NCBI GenBank assembly: GCA_963576725.1
Contig: OY755237.1
Location: 62,177,873 to 62,241,872 of the forward strand
Direction: 5' to 3'
Length of the DNA stretch: 64,000 bases
Origin: Azorinus chamasolen
Lineage: Eukaryota; Mollusca; Bivalvia; Cardiida; Solecurtidae
Each line of letters starts with the position of its first letter. The stretch's first letter is position 1. The position numbers were made by a program, and so were the translations under genes. The notes beneath the pieces were generated by a model, which was not told the DNA's origin, searched no databases, and saw nothing but the letters and a program-made list of their open reading frames with translations. Below, one piece after another: positions 9,762 to 18,445 of the stretch.

Positions 9762-10261
9762 AAGTGTACACGTTTGTCTACATCGAAATAATTGTTGCAT
9801 AGAAGAACCTGTGTTTAACCCTTCGCTTGCTATTCACGTCAATATACCTACCTGTAAATAGTGAAGACCCAGATGAGACAGCTCCTGCAGGAGCTGTCTC
9901 ATCAGGGTCTGCACTATTTACAAGTTGATTGTGCAACCAGTGCACTCCACAGCAGTGATTGCATAGCGAAATACTTGTACACAGTGAAGATATATGTAAT
10001 TATACAACAGGGCAAGAGTAAAGAAGGAGAAATGTATTTTAAAATTCAGCAAGAGAAGGGTTAAGACACGGCAACACGCTTAATATTCGTGATATTTTAT
10101 ATGATCGGACTACATATCTGCAACATGTGACGTTAGGTACACGAATAATACAATATGAGCTTGACATTGTTGTCAAACTAATCATTGGAATTTACACTGT
10201 GGTCCTAACCTTTTACTCCATAGTGAATTGCAAACAATTGACCTAGTAGTAAAGCTCCTGT
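9762..10261. repeat. 500 bp tandem duplication, unit 1
   Basis: Every base corresponds to position +500 in the second unit. By eye I see two differences (near 9928 and near 10255). Contains a full E element and the left half of an F element up to its hairpin centre. Confidence 0.95.
9819..10060 (+). mobile_element. E-family TTAA-type MITE (242 bp)
   Basis: Type copy. TTAA at 9815-9818 and 10061-10064. Ends CCCTTCGCTTGCTATTCACG and CAGCAAGAGAAGGG. Core palindrome GTAAATAGTGAAGACCCAGA / CAGGGTCTGCACTATTTAC with centre AGCTCCTGCAGGAGCT. All six E copies in the window are 242 bp between TTAAs, so the family spread as a fixed unit. Short frames inside it are shared by all copies because the DNA is shared. 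Confidence 0.92.
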
Positions 10262-10761
10262 AAGTGTACACGTTTGTCTACATCGAAATAATTGTTGCAT
10301 AGAAGAACCTGTGTTTAACCCTTCGCTTGCTATTCACGTCAATATACCTACCTGTAAATAGTGAAGACCCAGATGAGACAGCTCCTGCAGGAGCTGTCTC
10401 ATCAGGGTATGCACTATTTACAAGTTGATTGTGCAACCAGTGCACTCCACAGCAGTGATTGCATAGCGAAATACTTGTACACAGTGAAGATATATGTAAT
10501 TATACAACAGGGCAAGAGTAAAGAAGGAGAAATGTATTTTAAAATTCAGCAAGAGAAGGGTTAAGACACGGCAACACGCTTAATATTCGTGATATTTTAT
10601 ATGATCGGACTACATATCTGCAACATGTGACGTTAGGTACACGAATAATACAATATGAGCTTGACATTGTTGTCAAACTAATCATTGGAATTTACACTGT
10701 GGTCCTAACCTTTTACTCCATAGTGAATTGCAAACAATTGACCTAGTAGTAAAACTCCTGT
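10262..10761. repeat. 500 bp tandem duplication, unit 2
   Basis: Second unit. Its right border (CTCCTG then TAGGAG) is the exact centre of the F-element hairpin that continues to 10923, so the duplication endpoint coincides with a palindrome centre. Confidence 0.95.
10319..10560 (+). mobile_element. E-family MITE, duplicated copy
   Basis: Copy made by the tandem duplication and not by transposition; identical to 9819-10060 except for one base in the right core arm (GGGTATGC against GGGTCTGC). Confidence 0.92.
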
Positions 10762-10923
10762 AGGAGTCGTTTGATCAGGAATTGCTCTGTTTGATGATAT
10801 AATATAGATATTATACCAATGTTTCTGCTTGAGCCAAGCCAAACATTCATTGTGCTATTGTAACAGGTAATCAAATTGATATTCATGATATCTTACATGA
10901 ATATTCATGGTGTAAATGATTAA
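10705..10923 (-). mobile_element. F-family MITE at duplication border
   Basis: Starts CTAA-CCTTTTACTCC and ends GGTGTAAATGA-TTAA. Hairpin AAACTCCTGTAGGAGTC around 10754-10765. The far end has TGATATTCATGATATC and ATGAATATTCATGG. Its left half also exists in unit 1 of the tandem duplication. Confidence 0.75.
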
Positions 10924-11024
10924 TATAAAATCGGAACAATCAGAAATAAGTTTATGTGCCTGTAAGAAACTGGGATGACTACATTGTGTTTAATATGTAC
11001 TCTTTGTCCATGCCATCGCCTTTT

Positions 11025-11105
11025 AACGCCGTTGTAAACAGAGTTGACCCAGGCCAGAAGCTTATGTTGGTTCTGTCAGATCCGAGTCTGCACTGCTTTC
11101 TTAAA
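11025..11105. mobile_element. Degenerate F/H core palindrome
   Basis: GTAAACAGAGTTGACCCAGG ... GATCCGAGTCTGCACTGCTT. Arms recognisable, centre eroded, termini not found. Confidence 0.5.
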
Positions 11106-11213
11106 TGTAACAGTTTCTGTATTGTTTGGCAGGCAAATGAATGGCATAACTTAATGTGTTGTTTTACAAGAATTAGATTAATTAATGCAAATAGAGAAAT
11201 AAACTATGTTTAA

Positions 11214-11457
11214 CCCTTTACCCAATAGCCTGTTTCTAGTTTTCAAGACATATGACCACTTAAAGCAGGTTGAAAGTAAAGCAGAATGCGCCTTAAGGCG
11301 CATTCTGCTTTACTTTCAGCCTGCTTTAAGCTACCACCTACTAGGATATAGAAAATATTTATTATGCAATATGTTCATGACTGTATGAATTTGAACTATT
11401 TTCTTCAGCGGAGGAATAAATCAAACACGCTAAAAGCCGCTTCTATCAGGTAAAGGG
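11214..11457. mobile_element. X: TTAA-type MITE with A-type core
   Basis: TTAA at 11210-11213 and 11458-11461; ends CCCTTTACCCAATAGCC and CAGGTAAAGGG. The inner hairpin is of A3 type, not the AGACCC type: CCACTTAAAGCAGGTTGAAA, AGTAAAGCAGAATGCGCC and their complements around TTAA, nearly perfect over about 36 bp per arm. It is the only element here combining TTAA-type ends with an A-type palindrome. Confidence 0.85.
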
Positions 11458-11461
11458 TTAA

Positions 11462-11975
11462 CCTAATCAATTATTTAATTAACCCCAATGTCAATGTATT
11501 CACTTTGAATCTGTATGACATCAAAGTTATGTCACTTTTTCTGATATGAATTAATCAAACGTAACATCCTTATATACTCTCGTGGTAAAATAAAGTGCAT
11601 ATGTTGACACCTTTATTGTCGTTATATTAATGTCTCACTTTTATGGCAGTGCATCGCCACATAAATGTAAATATTTATTGTTGACAAAATTGAAAGCCAC
11701 TGCCCTATTGCCAAGATAGAAATAGGCCTGCGACATTCAGCGATGCCAACGTACTCTATGTTGATATGATATATTGTGCGCATTGCAATGTTGGAGAAAT
11801 ACTTTGACACTAATGATGGCCTTAAGCTAATAATGAATTTGAACAAGTCATTATGCGTTCAAGGATAGAAGGCAGATTTCAGTAGCAATAAATCCAACAC
11901 GGCTGAATATTCCCTTAATAATCTGTCCTCCTCAATTCTACCGTTTGCCAATTTGTGTCTTGTTGAATTACGGTC
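11462..11975. other. Non-coding, nothing recognised
   Basis: No element seen. The minus-strand frame 11622-11846 has no recognisable feature. Confidence 0.4.
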
Positions 11976-11976
11976 A

Positions 11977-12185
11977 TTTAACCCTATTGACGCCAAATAA
12001 ATCCGTCTGCTAATATTATCGTCTGCTTGACGTTCCAAATAAGAATTTTTGTCATTTTCATATAAATAATAAAACCCGGAGTGCCAAACAACGTGCATGC
12101 TGACGAGAAAAGGATTATTTCAGTGTCTCGTTAGAACCAAAACTGTTTAGCAAAGGTATTCATAGACTCTCCTTTTGTGGCTAAC
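11977..12185. mobile_element. D2-like element, degenerate
   Basis: Begins TTAACCCTATTGACGCC with GTCTGCTAATATTATCGTC, the D2 terminus. Ends near ACCAAAACTGTTTAGCAAAG. Most of the core is deleted. Confidence 0.55.
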
Positions 12186-12193
12186 ATGTTTAA

Positions 12194-12393
12194 CCGTTTC
12201 GCTGTCACATTTTGTCGTCTGCAAACTTTACAAACTTTGTCGTCTGCTGCAATTTTCATTTTTGTTTTATTTTTCTTCATTTTTAATTGAAAATCAGTCA
12301 CAGTAACAAACAGTTTGGAGCCTGGTGAGACGTTCATCTGGATCCAGACTGTTTGCAAAGGTTATCAAAGATGTGACATTGGCAGCGAAAGAG
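12194..12393 (-). mobile_element. D-family TTAA-type MITE
   Basis: TTAA at 12190-12193 and 12394-12397. CCGTTTCGCTGTCACA left, CATTGGCAGCGAAAGAG right. The core arms AACAGTTTGGAGCCTGGTGA and CATCTGGATCCAGACTGTTT have lost the GCCGAGT centre. It shares its right TTAA with the next element. Confidence 0.8.
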
Positions 12394-12397
12394 TTAA

Positions 12398-12601
12398 CTA
12401 TTATGACGCTATGGGCGTATCCTGGATAACAGTTGCAAACAGTTTGGATCAAGAGGAGACGCCGAGTAACTCGGCGTCTCCCCAGGATCCAAACTGTTTG
12501 ACTCTGATTACATTTTTGTAAAGAAATTGAGCATAATGCTATTTTGATACATGAAAGAGATGATATTCTTAGCAGATGAAATCTGTTTGGCGCCAAAACT
12601 G
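12398..12601 (+). mobile_element. D2-family TTAA-type MITE
   Basis: TTAA at 12394-12397 and 12602-12605. Core AACAGTTTGGATCAAGAGGA, centre GCCGAGTAACTCGGC, then AGGATCCAAACTGTTTGA. Right end GAAATCTGTTTGGCGCCAAA differs from D proper. Back-to-back with the previous D copy at one shared TTAA. Confidence 0.8.
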
Positions 12602-12605
12602 TTAA

Positions 12606-13219
12606 AAGTGCAAGGCTTCGAGTCTAACGACGTCTCGCAATAACTGTTCAGCTTACGGACATGACAAACCCGTAAAATAGATTAAATTGTAAAGATGTTT
12701 ACCCATTTTGCCCTGTGTAAAACCTTCTTTGCGTTACTTAATTATGAAAAGTACATATTATCTGAACATAGTTTCCTCTCTATTCAGGACGTTTTAAAAT
12801 ATAGAGAAATGTTCATGTTGAAATCTACATCAGAAGACATCTTCTGTCGATAAAAAAACCCCAGTTTCCATCGAAATACTGCTCAGAGTACTCAAAGGTT
12901 AAGATATAAAAAAGACAAAATCGAGTTATAACTAAGTTATATAGACAGACAGCTAGACATTTAGAGTAGAAAAGGCTTAATTATTCAAATTATTGCTTTT
13001 CATCAGGCATAGAAACAAAACAGGATTTTGCCTACCAGGTACATTGCCGTTGCCATCGAACGGAAAGCAAAGACTATTTTCCCGTTGGCATTATTCATTT
13101 GTCGTTTTAGTGGTAACAAACGAGCTCAGAAAGAAACACCCAATCTATAGCTTTCAAAGACATACTTTTTATTGCACTGCAAATGTTGCCTATGGCCGTC
13201 CTGTCAACACAAACACCAC
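12606..13219. other. Non-coding, nothing recognised
   Basis: Includes the start of a 105-residue frame (12993-13310) that runs into the CAGG element. I see no domain and consider it chance. Confidence 0.4.
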
Positions 13220-13347
13220 ATCTCCAGGTGCGGATCCAGGATTTCAGATTAGGGTAGGGGTCGTAGAATTATTTTTTAGGGGGCGTAGATTTTCATGTGT
13301 GATGACATAAATAAATAGTGTATTTGTAATACATGTTGAAAAAGAGC

Positions 13348-13472
13348 TGTGTTAAAGGCAGGTGACTATGGGAGCGTTCTGTTTTACTTTCACCTTGCTT
13401 TAAGCAGCCACCTGCTCTAAATACCAACTAATCAACACAATTTAATGGTCGTTATAGAGAGGTTTTATTGTA
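13348..13472. mobile_element. A3 fragment carried inside CAGG element
   Basis: On the minus strand it starts TACAATAAAACCTCTCTATA and runs through GCTTAAAGCAAGGTGAAAGT. The hairpin centre and the other A3 terminus are missing, exactly as in the other CAGG copy. Confidence 0.75.
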
Positions 13473-13512
13473 TATAGATCTAAAATATTACTAAAAAATG
13501 TTTTGGAAATTT

Positions 13513-13527
13513 CAGGGGGGGGGGGGG
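13513..13527. repeat. Poly-G tract
   Basis: Run of about 13 G within the CAGG element. The second copy has a G run and a C run at matching places, so it is a feature of the family. Confidence 0.85.
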
Positions 13528-13608
13528 CGTACGCCGGTTCCGCTCCCCTCTAAATCCGCGCCTGATCTCCCCGGCTTGCTTGCACATTAAAGACACCCTT
13601 CAGGAATA

Positions 13609-13613
13609 CACGT
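13609..13613. repeat. Target duplication CACGT, left
   Basis: Exact 5 bp copy of 17035-17039. These bracket the LTR element and prove both outer boundaries. Confidence 0.9.
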
Positions 13614-13935
13614 TGTGGCGAAGATACACTTTCTTTAATTTATTTAACACTTTTCATCGGCACATTGAAGACACAATACATCTTTCCAATTTTGAACAAC
13701 TTTTATTTTCAACACTTTTTAACTTTTCCATACTTTCAATAGTTTTCCTCAAACATGGCTCCGTCACTTTACTTCTCCGTTAAACGTAAAACTAACAACA
13801 CCCTGGTCAAATCTTTTAAGACTATTTATAGGCAGAATTACCGCCAATTATAGATCTAACAAAGGAAACAATAAAAGCGTGAACGAAGCATGAAATGCAT
13901 GCAATGAATGAGCACGTGTCAAGAGTTATGTAAAA

Positions 13936-14452
13936 GTAGTAAAGTCAAGCAGGCAAAGCCACATGCAAGACGCAACCACCACCAAAACACCGATAGACAG
14001 CATGACACACACACACACACACACACAACCACACACCCAAACGCACACGCACACACACATACGAAATGAACACAGAAAACACCAAAAGACACACAAGAAA
14101 CAGGGACAAACGTTCCACAACATGAACAAACCACAAGCACAAAGACGCAAGGCAAACAAAAGGAAGGGTGACAAAGAGAGTACCGCCTTGGCACGGTCAG
14201 CAGCAAAAACACCACTGGGGGTTTAAACCGGTTTACGGACGTCCTAACCTCACACTTCTCTCAAAGTCACCCTAGCTTTACAAATATTGTAAATAAAGGT
14301 ATCCCCGCTGGACTTACCCACAACATAGACGACGGTGAACACAGGACAACATGTAAAACATAGCATAATAACTGTGACAATCCGTCAAATATGTACTCAA
14401 TGGCTTTGCTGAAGTCAGAGCACCTGCAGGTAAGCCGTTAAGGGCACGACAG
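13936..14452 (-). repeat. Extra block inside 3' LTR
   Basis: Absent from the partner LTR, where the flanks join as GTTATGTAAA-TATAATCCC. Contains (CA)n at about 14005-14027. On the minus strand it reads as T/G-rich text, and it ends near GGTTTAAACCGG, resembling 63400-63600. It could be an insertion here or a deletion in the partner. The overlapping minus frames (Cys/Val-rich) are microsatellite artefacts. Confidence 0.6.
13999..14060. repeat. (CA)n microsatellite
   Basis: CACACACACACACACAACC followed by more CA-rich sequence on the plus strand, lying in the extra LTR block. Confidence 0.9.
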
Positions 14453-14839
14453 GGTATAATCCCGCCAAAATATGAAAGGAGCATACTTAAATAACACACT
14501 TTTGCCGCCAAAATGTAACGGAGAAATAAATATGTGTTAGATAAAGGAGTTCAAAGACAGATGTACTAAATTTCAACCAATCAGATTTAAACGCATAAGT
14601 ACTCTGATGCTAACCGTGCTTGCACGTGTTAGACATTGAGTAATTATATACTAATCTTTGAGGCCCTGAAAGGAGTTATTAATAACTTCTTAAAATATAG
14701 ACAGAACTAAAGGGCATTTATGTAACTAATAGAGTAAAAGTAATTTAAATATTATTATGCAGTAAAATATTCTGCCACAACTGTCTTTAAACCTTACAAT
14801 AAACATGATCAGGACAAGAAATCATGAAGTTTCACGACA

Positions 14840-14847
14840 CTCCCCGC
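14840..14847 (-). promoter_or_regulatory. Polypurine tract (weak)
   Basis: On the minus strand GCGGGGAG directly precedes the 3' LTR, where second-strand priming would start. It is short, so the call rests on position. Confidence 0.4.
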
Positions 14848-14950
14848 AAACAAAGGGGTAAAATATAATAATTGGTCATGGTATCTGGTAAATCGATATG
14901 TAAATAGTACAATATATATCAATTTACCTCACATAAGAATATCCTTTACT

Positions 14951-15919
14951 TTAATGGTTCTCTACCCATTTATCATGGTACATACAGTCCTGAACAGAAA
15001 CTACATCACCATTCCGGTACACAAATTCGCGTTCAAATCTAAGGGTAACGTACTGAGTTACACGTGAGATATTTGGATCAACTGGAGCCATTTGACTGTC
15101 ATCATCACTGATTATAATCACATTATCATTGGCATGATAACTTAAACCACTAACATCAGAAGCACCTTCTACATTATCACTAAAGTTCACATTATCTACT
15201 TCAAATTCACTGTATGAGTATCCAGCAAACACGCTTACATCTACATCACTGTCATGAAGGTCGTCTATTTCAGCAGCCACGTCGTTAACATCACCATGCA
15301 ATGACACACTTGAAACATGAGAAACACAAACATCACCATCACTGACGGCGATATCATTCACTTCACATTCACTTGAACTATCGGTAGACTCACTATTAAT
15401 ATCACACTGAATGATATCACTGATATCAGCTGCCACACTGCTTATATCACTATAAATCTCGTTAAGGGCATGTGCTGAACTTCCTTTGTTGTCACTGTTC
15501 TCACTACTGCTGCTACTGTTGTCGCTGCTTGCGTTGTCATCACTGCTGCTGCTACTACTTGTGTTGGTGTCTTTCTTACTGTCATGTCTAGTACTAATGT
15601 CGCTTTTGTTATGCGAATGAATGTCATCAAGCAAGTCCAAAATTGTGTCATCTTCGCTGATGTCCTCATAATAAGAAGGCTCTTTTTCAGAGTTACCTCT
15701 TGTTGCAAGTAAAGCCCGTTGTCTAGCTTCGATGTTTGAGTAGCCATGAACCTTCTGTAAATGTGTACTCAGATAACTCCTTCGTATGAATGTCACTTTG
15801 CACGTTTCCACAACACAATTCCATAATTCCACTTCTATATGTTTCTCTTCTATGTGTCTTTTCAAGTTACGTTTGTATTTATAACTTTTGTTACATATGT
15901 CACAATTGTGGTTAACCAT
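14951..15919 (-). CDS. C2H2 zinc-finger, acidic Ser/Asp-rich protein in LTR element
   Basis: A 322-residue ORF, the longest in the window and unlike any shadow frame. Near the N-terminus are two zinc fingers: residues about 6-27 (CDIC...H-x4-H, with 12 residues between the second Cys and first His) and about 34-59 (C-x4-C-x12-H-x4-H). A long Ser/Asp/Glu-rich low-complexity stretch follows (about 90-275), then a compact C-terminal tail of about 45 residues with several Arg, Tyr and Val. An in-frame TGA lies three codons upstream of the ATG, so it starts on its own. It overlaps the end of the Gag frame by 58 nt in the -1 frame. It occupies the position where protease and polymerase should be; none of their motifs is present. 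DNA or RNA binding is plausible from the fingers, and the acidic stretch could be an activation or interaction region; both are inference. It may be a captured host sequence or an accessory ORF. Confidence 0.7.
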   Translation of the reverse strand: MVNHNCDICNKSYKYKRNLKRHIEEKHIEVELWNCVVETCKVTFIRRSYLSTHLQKVHGYSNIEARQRALLATRGNSEKEPSYYEDISEDDTILDLLDDIHSHNKSDISTRHDSKKDTNTSSSSSSDDNASSDNSSSSSENSDNKGSSAHALNEIYSDISSVAADISDIIQCDINSESTDSSSECEVNDIAVSDGDVCVSHVSSVSLHGDVNDVAAEIDDLHDSDVDVSVFAGYSYSEFEVDNVNFSDNVEGASDVSGLSYHANDNVIIISDDDSQMAPVDPNISRVTQYVTLRFEREFVYRNGDVVSVQDCMYHDKWVENH

Positions 15920-16296
15920 AGTTGCTCAATATATTGCACGTCTTGATCTATATTTTGTCCAAGAACTTCTAGGCTTCTGAGGTGTTTCTCAGTTGCATCT
16001 ATGAAACCTCTAAGACTCTCACTTTTGTTTGACGGAGCAGGAATATTCATAAGCTCTTTGTAGTGTAGGTTTACACTCTCTTGTTGATTTCCATATCTCT
16101 CATGAAGGAGTCTCAACGCAAGATCGTAATTCTCATTAGACATTGCTAATCCAGCAACAGAACATTTAGCTTCACCGCCAAGTTTGCTTTGTAAGTAGTT
16201 GAACTTCTCAATATTTGATAGAGACGAATTCTTATGCACTATACATTCGAATGTATCCCAGAATTCGCACCACTGTAATTTGTTTCCATAGAACAT
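15862..16296 (-). CDS. gag: Truncated Gag of BEL/Pao-like retrotransposon
   Basis: 144 residues matching the DUF1759-type Gag core of Pao/BEL elements as I know it: the YGNxLxWxEFWDxFE start, the VHKNxxLSxxEKFNYL segment, the GEAxxxxAGL segment, LLxERYGN and the LRSLxxLG segment are all recognisable in order. Gag proteins of this group are several hundred residues long. Here the N-terminal part is missing (the frame is open right back through the primer site into the LTR, so the ATG at 16296 is only the first available) and the C-terminal zinc-knuckle part is replaced by about 18 out-of-frame residues overlapping the zinc-finger ORF. It would form the particle shell in an intact element. This one is defective and would rely on proteins from a complete relative. 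Confidence 0.8.
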   Translation of the reverse strand: MFYGNKLQWCEFWDTFECIVHKNSSLSNIEKFNYLQSKLGGEAKCSVAGLAMSNENYDLALRLLHERYGNQQESVNLHYKELMNIPAPSNKSESLRGFIDATEKHLRSLEVLGQNIDQDVQYIEQLWLTTIVTYVTKVINTNVT

Positions 16297-16304
16297 ACGT
16301 AATT

Positions 16305-16320
16305 CCGGCTCGCGGGACCA
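16305..16320 (-). promoter_or_regulatory. Primer binding site, tRNA-Tyr-like
   Basis: On the minus strand TGGTCCCGCGAGCCGG lies 7 nt inside the 5' LTR. It begins TGG, as expected for pairing with a tRNA CCA end. The rest resembles the 3' end of animal tRNA-Tyr with about two differences (from memory). Gag coding follows almost at once, so the normal leader has been deleted. Confidence 0.55.
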
Positions 16321-16327
16321 CTTTCAA

Positions 16328-17034
16328 TGTGGCGAAGATACACTTTCTTTAATTTATTTAACACTTTTCATCGGCACATTGAAGACACAATACATCTTTC
16401 CAATTTTGAACAACTTTTATTTTTCAACACTTTTTAACTTTTCCATACTTTCAATATTTTTCCTCAAACATAGCTCCGTCACTTTACTTCTCCGTTAAAC
16501 GTAAAACTAACAATACCCTGGTCCAATCTTTTAAGACTATTTATAGGCAGAATTACCGCCAATTATAGATCTAACAAAGGAAACAATAAAAGCGTGAACG
16601 AAGCATGAAACGCATTCAATGAATGAGCACGTGTCAAGAGTTATGTAAATATAATCCCGCCAAAATATGAAAGGAGCATACTTAAATAACACACTTTTGC
16701 CGCCAAAATGTAACGGAGAAACAAATATGTGTTAGATAAAGGAGTTCAAAGACAGATGTACTAAATTTCAACCTATCAGATTTAAACACATAAGTACTCT
16801 GATGCTAACCGTGCTTGCACGTGTTAGACATTGAGTAATTATATACTAATCTTTGAGGCCCTGAAAGGAGTTATTAATAACTTCTTAAAATATAGACAGA
16901 ACTAAAGGGCATTTATGTAACTAATAGAGTAAAAGTAATTTAAATATTATTATGCAGTAAAATATTCTGCTACAACTGTCTTTAAACCTTACAATAAACA
17001 TGATCATGACAAGAAATCGTGAAGTTTCACGACA
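16328..17034 (-). repeat. 5' LTR of BEL/Pao-like element (707 bp)
   Basis: On the minus strand it begins TGTCGTGAAACTTCACG and ends CTTCGCCACA (TG...CA). Flanked by CACGT at 17035-17039. Collinear with 13614-14839 apart from the extra block there. Confidence 0.9.
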
Positions 17035-17039
17035 CACGT

Positions 17040-17175
17040 AGGTGTCTGTAAATGCTTAATGCATTAGAAAAGTAATACAGAAATCTACTACATAAGGTGC
17101 CTGAATTACTTTACAATCTGCCTTCAAGACCCTGACCTTTTTGATGGTCGCTTTAGAGGAGACGTTCTCGATACC
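17040..17175. mobile_element. A4-like fragment flanking LTR element
   Basis: AATGCTTAATGCATTAGAAA, AAGTAATACAGAAATC and the end GTCGCTTTAGAGGAGACGTT resemble A4/A1. Degenerate, with no intact termini. Confidence 0.45.
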
Positions 17176-17469
17176 CGTCAATTAGAAGAGAAATTGATCT
17201 AAGTGGTTTGAAAGAGTGTATGGTCTGCACGAATACAGTAATCAATATGACCACCCTGGGGATAGCTTTAAATTGTAAAAGAATGCATCCAGGAGTATGC
17301 TTGCTAACTCATGGCAACTATAGTAGACGTTTGAAATATATTAAATGTATTAAATATAATATAACATAATAAAGCATGTCTTAGTCTCAGGATTGTATTA
17401 CTGGAGTAAACCACGTGCAGCAATTAAATTGATTGCACTCAATCGTGTGATTAACAGTGGAGTAGAAAC

Positions 17470-17632
17470 AGAAACAAACACCTTCAAACCGAACGTTTAA
17501 TTTAGTATCAACATCGGTCTTGCAGACAGGTGACAGCTTAATGCAGGGTAAAACTCATACAGAACGCTCCTCTAGAAGCTCTCTACATGACGTTTACCCC
17601 GCATTAAGCAGCCATATGCTTCATCTAAATTC
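17470..17632. mobile_element. A2 pogo-like MITE, right end lost
   Basis: AAACCGAACGTTTAATTTAG, ATCGGTCTTGCAGACAGGTG and hairpin CAGAACGCTCCTCTAGAAGC. No TACAG or CTGTA terminus survives. Confidence 0.6.
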
Positions 17633-17771
17633 TTTTTCGTTTGTGGTGTATAATGTTCTAAATCAGTTCATCCTTATCCCAGTGTAAAAATAAAATGTCT
17701 GTTTACATTTGGATATGGTGCAATTTTGACTACTTTCCAATCGTTCAAGCTTTTGAGAAGCTACATGTATT

Positions 17772-17833
17772 GACCAAACAGCTTGGATGCTGATGAAACG
17801 TCGAGGTACATTGTGTCTTATTTGGATCCAAGT
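17772..17833. mobile_element. D-like core fragment
   Basis: CCAAACAGCTTGGATGCTGA, GTCGAGGTACATTGTGTC and TTTGGATCCAAG: mutated D palindrome without ends. Confidence 0.5.
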
Positions 17834-17889
17834 AGATAGTCGAAAATAGTCGAATAAGGGTTAAAATCCCAGAAATATAAAAAGTCATC

Positions 17890-18066
17890 AGAGCTCCAGA
17901 TAAGGTGCGTAAATTTAAACATTTTCAAGAATAACTCCTTTATTTCTCCACCAAACCGTATGCTGTATACTCGAAGAGACGATTCTAAAGAGTGGTCACA
18001 ACATACGGTTTGGTGGAGGAATGACGATTATAGTATTTGGGTACGAACCTTTGTCTGTAGCTCTGC
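17890..18066. mobile_element. C-family palindromic MITE
   Basis: CAGAGCTCCAGATAAGGTGC left and GTACGAACCTTTGTCTGTAGCTCTG right (positions 18041-18065). Arms TTTCTCCACCAAACCGTATG and CATACGGTTTGGTGGAGGAA. One of the best C copies for defining the terminal inverted repeat. Confidence 0.8.
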
Positions 18067-18194
18067 AGTCATTACGTCATTGAATCATACATGAACATGT
18101 ATAACAATGTGTATGCCAACACCTGATAGTGTTTTGTTTTGTCAATGATATCGGTCTGGTATTAATAATGAATATTTGCAGATCTATATTATGT

Positions 18195-18445
18195 CTAACT
18201 CTTTACTTCATGAATATTCATGTTTGAACAAATAAATGTGTGTTATGATATATCTTTATTTTTCTAAATGAACACATGAAGGTTTAGCAATGTCAAAAAT
18301 TAAACAATTACCTATATAGTAGTATTCGATTATTCCATAAGCAAATACAACATACCCAGATTAGACACGTCTCCTACAGGAGACGTCTGATCTGGGTTTA
18401 CTATGTTTGCAACACAGTAATAAGCCACATCCATAGAGTAAATGC
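18195..18445 (+). mobile_element. F-family TTAA-type MITE
   Basis: CTAACTCTTTACTTCATG left, CATAGAGTAAATGC-TTAA right. Core CAAATACAACATACCCAGAT with near-perfect hairpin ACGTCTCCTACAGGAGACGT at 18367-18386. Confidence 0.75.

Larger units (their letters stand above)
13225..13564 (-). mobile_element. CAGG/CCTG element, 5 bp target duplication
   Basis: Ends CAGGTGCGGATCCAGGATTT and CCCTCTAAATCCGCGCCTG are inverted. ATCTC is duplicated at 13220-13224 and 13565-13569. A second copy in opposite orientation is at 47509-47861. Both contain the same right-truncated A3 fragment, so that fragment was present in the ancestor. The 5 bp duplication and CAGGNGCGG ends suggest a hAT-like group (inference). 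Confidence 0.85.
13614..14839 (-). repeat. 3' LTR of BEL/Pao-like element, expanded
   Basis: On the minus strand it begins TGTCGTGAAACTTCATG and ends CTTCGCCACA, the same ends as 16328-17034. It is 519 bp longer than its partner because of extra sequence at about 13936-14452. Outside that block the two LTRs differ at few positions by eye, so the insertion is recent on an evolutionary scale. Confidence 0.88.
13614..17034 (-). mobile_element. Non-autonomous BEL/Pao-like LTR retrotransposon
   Basis: 3421 bp with two LTRs, 5 bp target duplication (usual for BEL/Pao), primer site, a Gag fragment and a zinc-finger ORF, but no protease, reverse transcriptase, RNase H or integrase. The internal part is only about 1.5 kb. 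It sits in an old A4-like fragment that resumes at 17040. BEL/Pao assignment rests on the Gag match and duplication length. Confidence 0.88.

Noticed and set aside
9861..10064. Conserved 67-residue frame repeated at six places (also 10361, 34466, 39861, 52881)
   Set aside because: It lies wholly in the 242 bp E element and starts in the hairpin. Conservation reflects recent DNA copies. No domain, and the frame reads through palindrome arms.
13919..14215. Cys/Val-rich frames on the minus strand resembling a membrane protein
   Set aside because: Low-complexity translation of (CA)n/(GT)n-rich sequence in the extra LTR block, seen in three overlapping frames.
15442..15747. 101-residue frame inside the zinc-finger ORF
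   Set aside because: Shadow frame of the acidic Ser/Asp-rich region (Thr/Val/Ala-rich because of the codon repeats).
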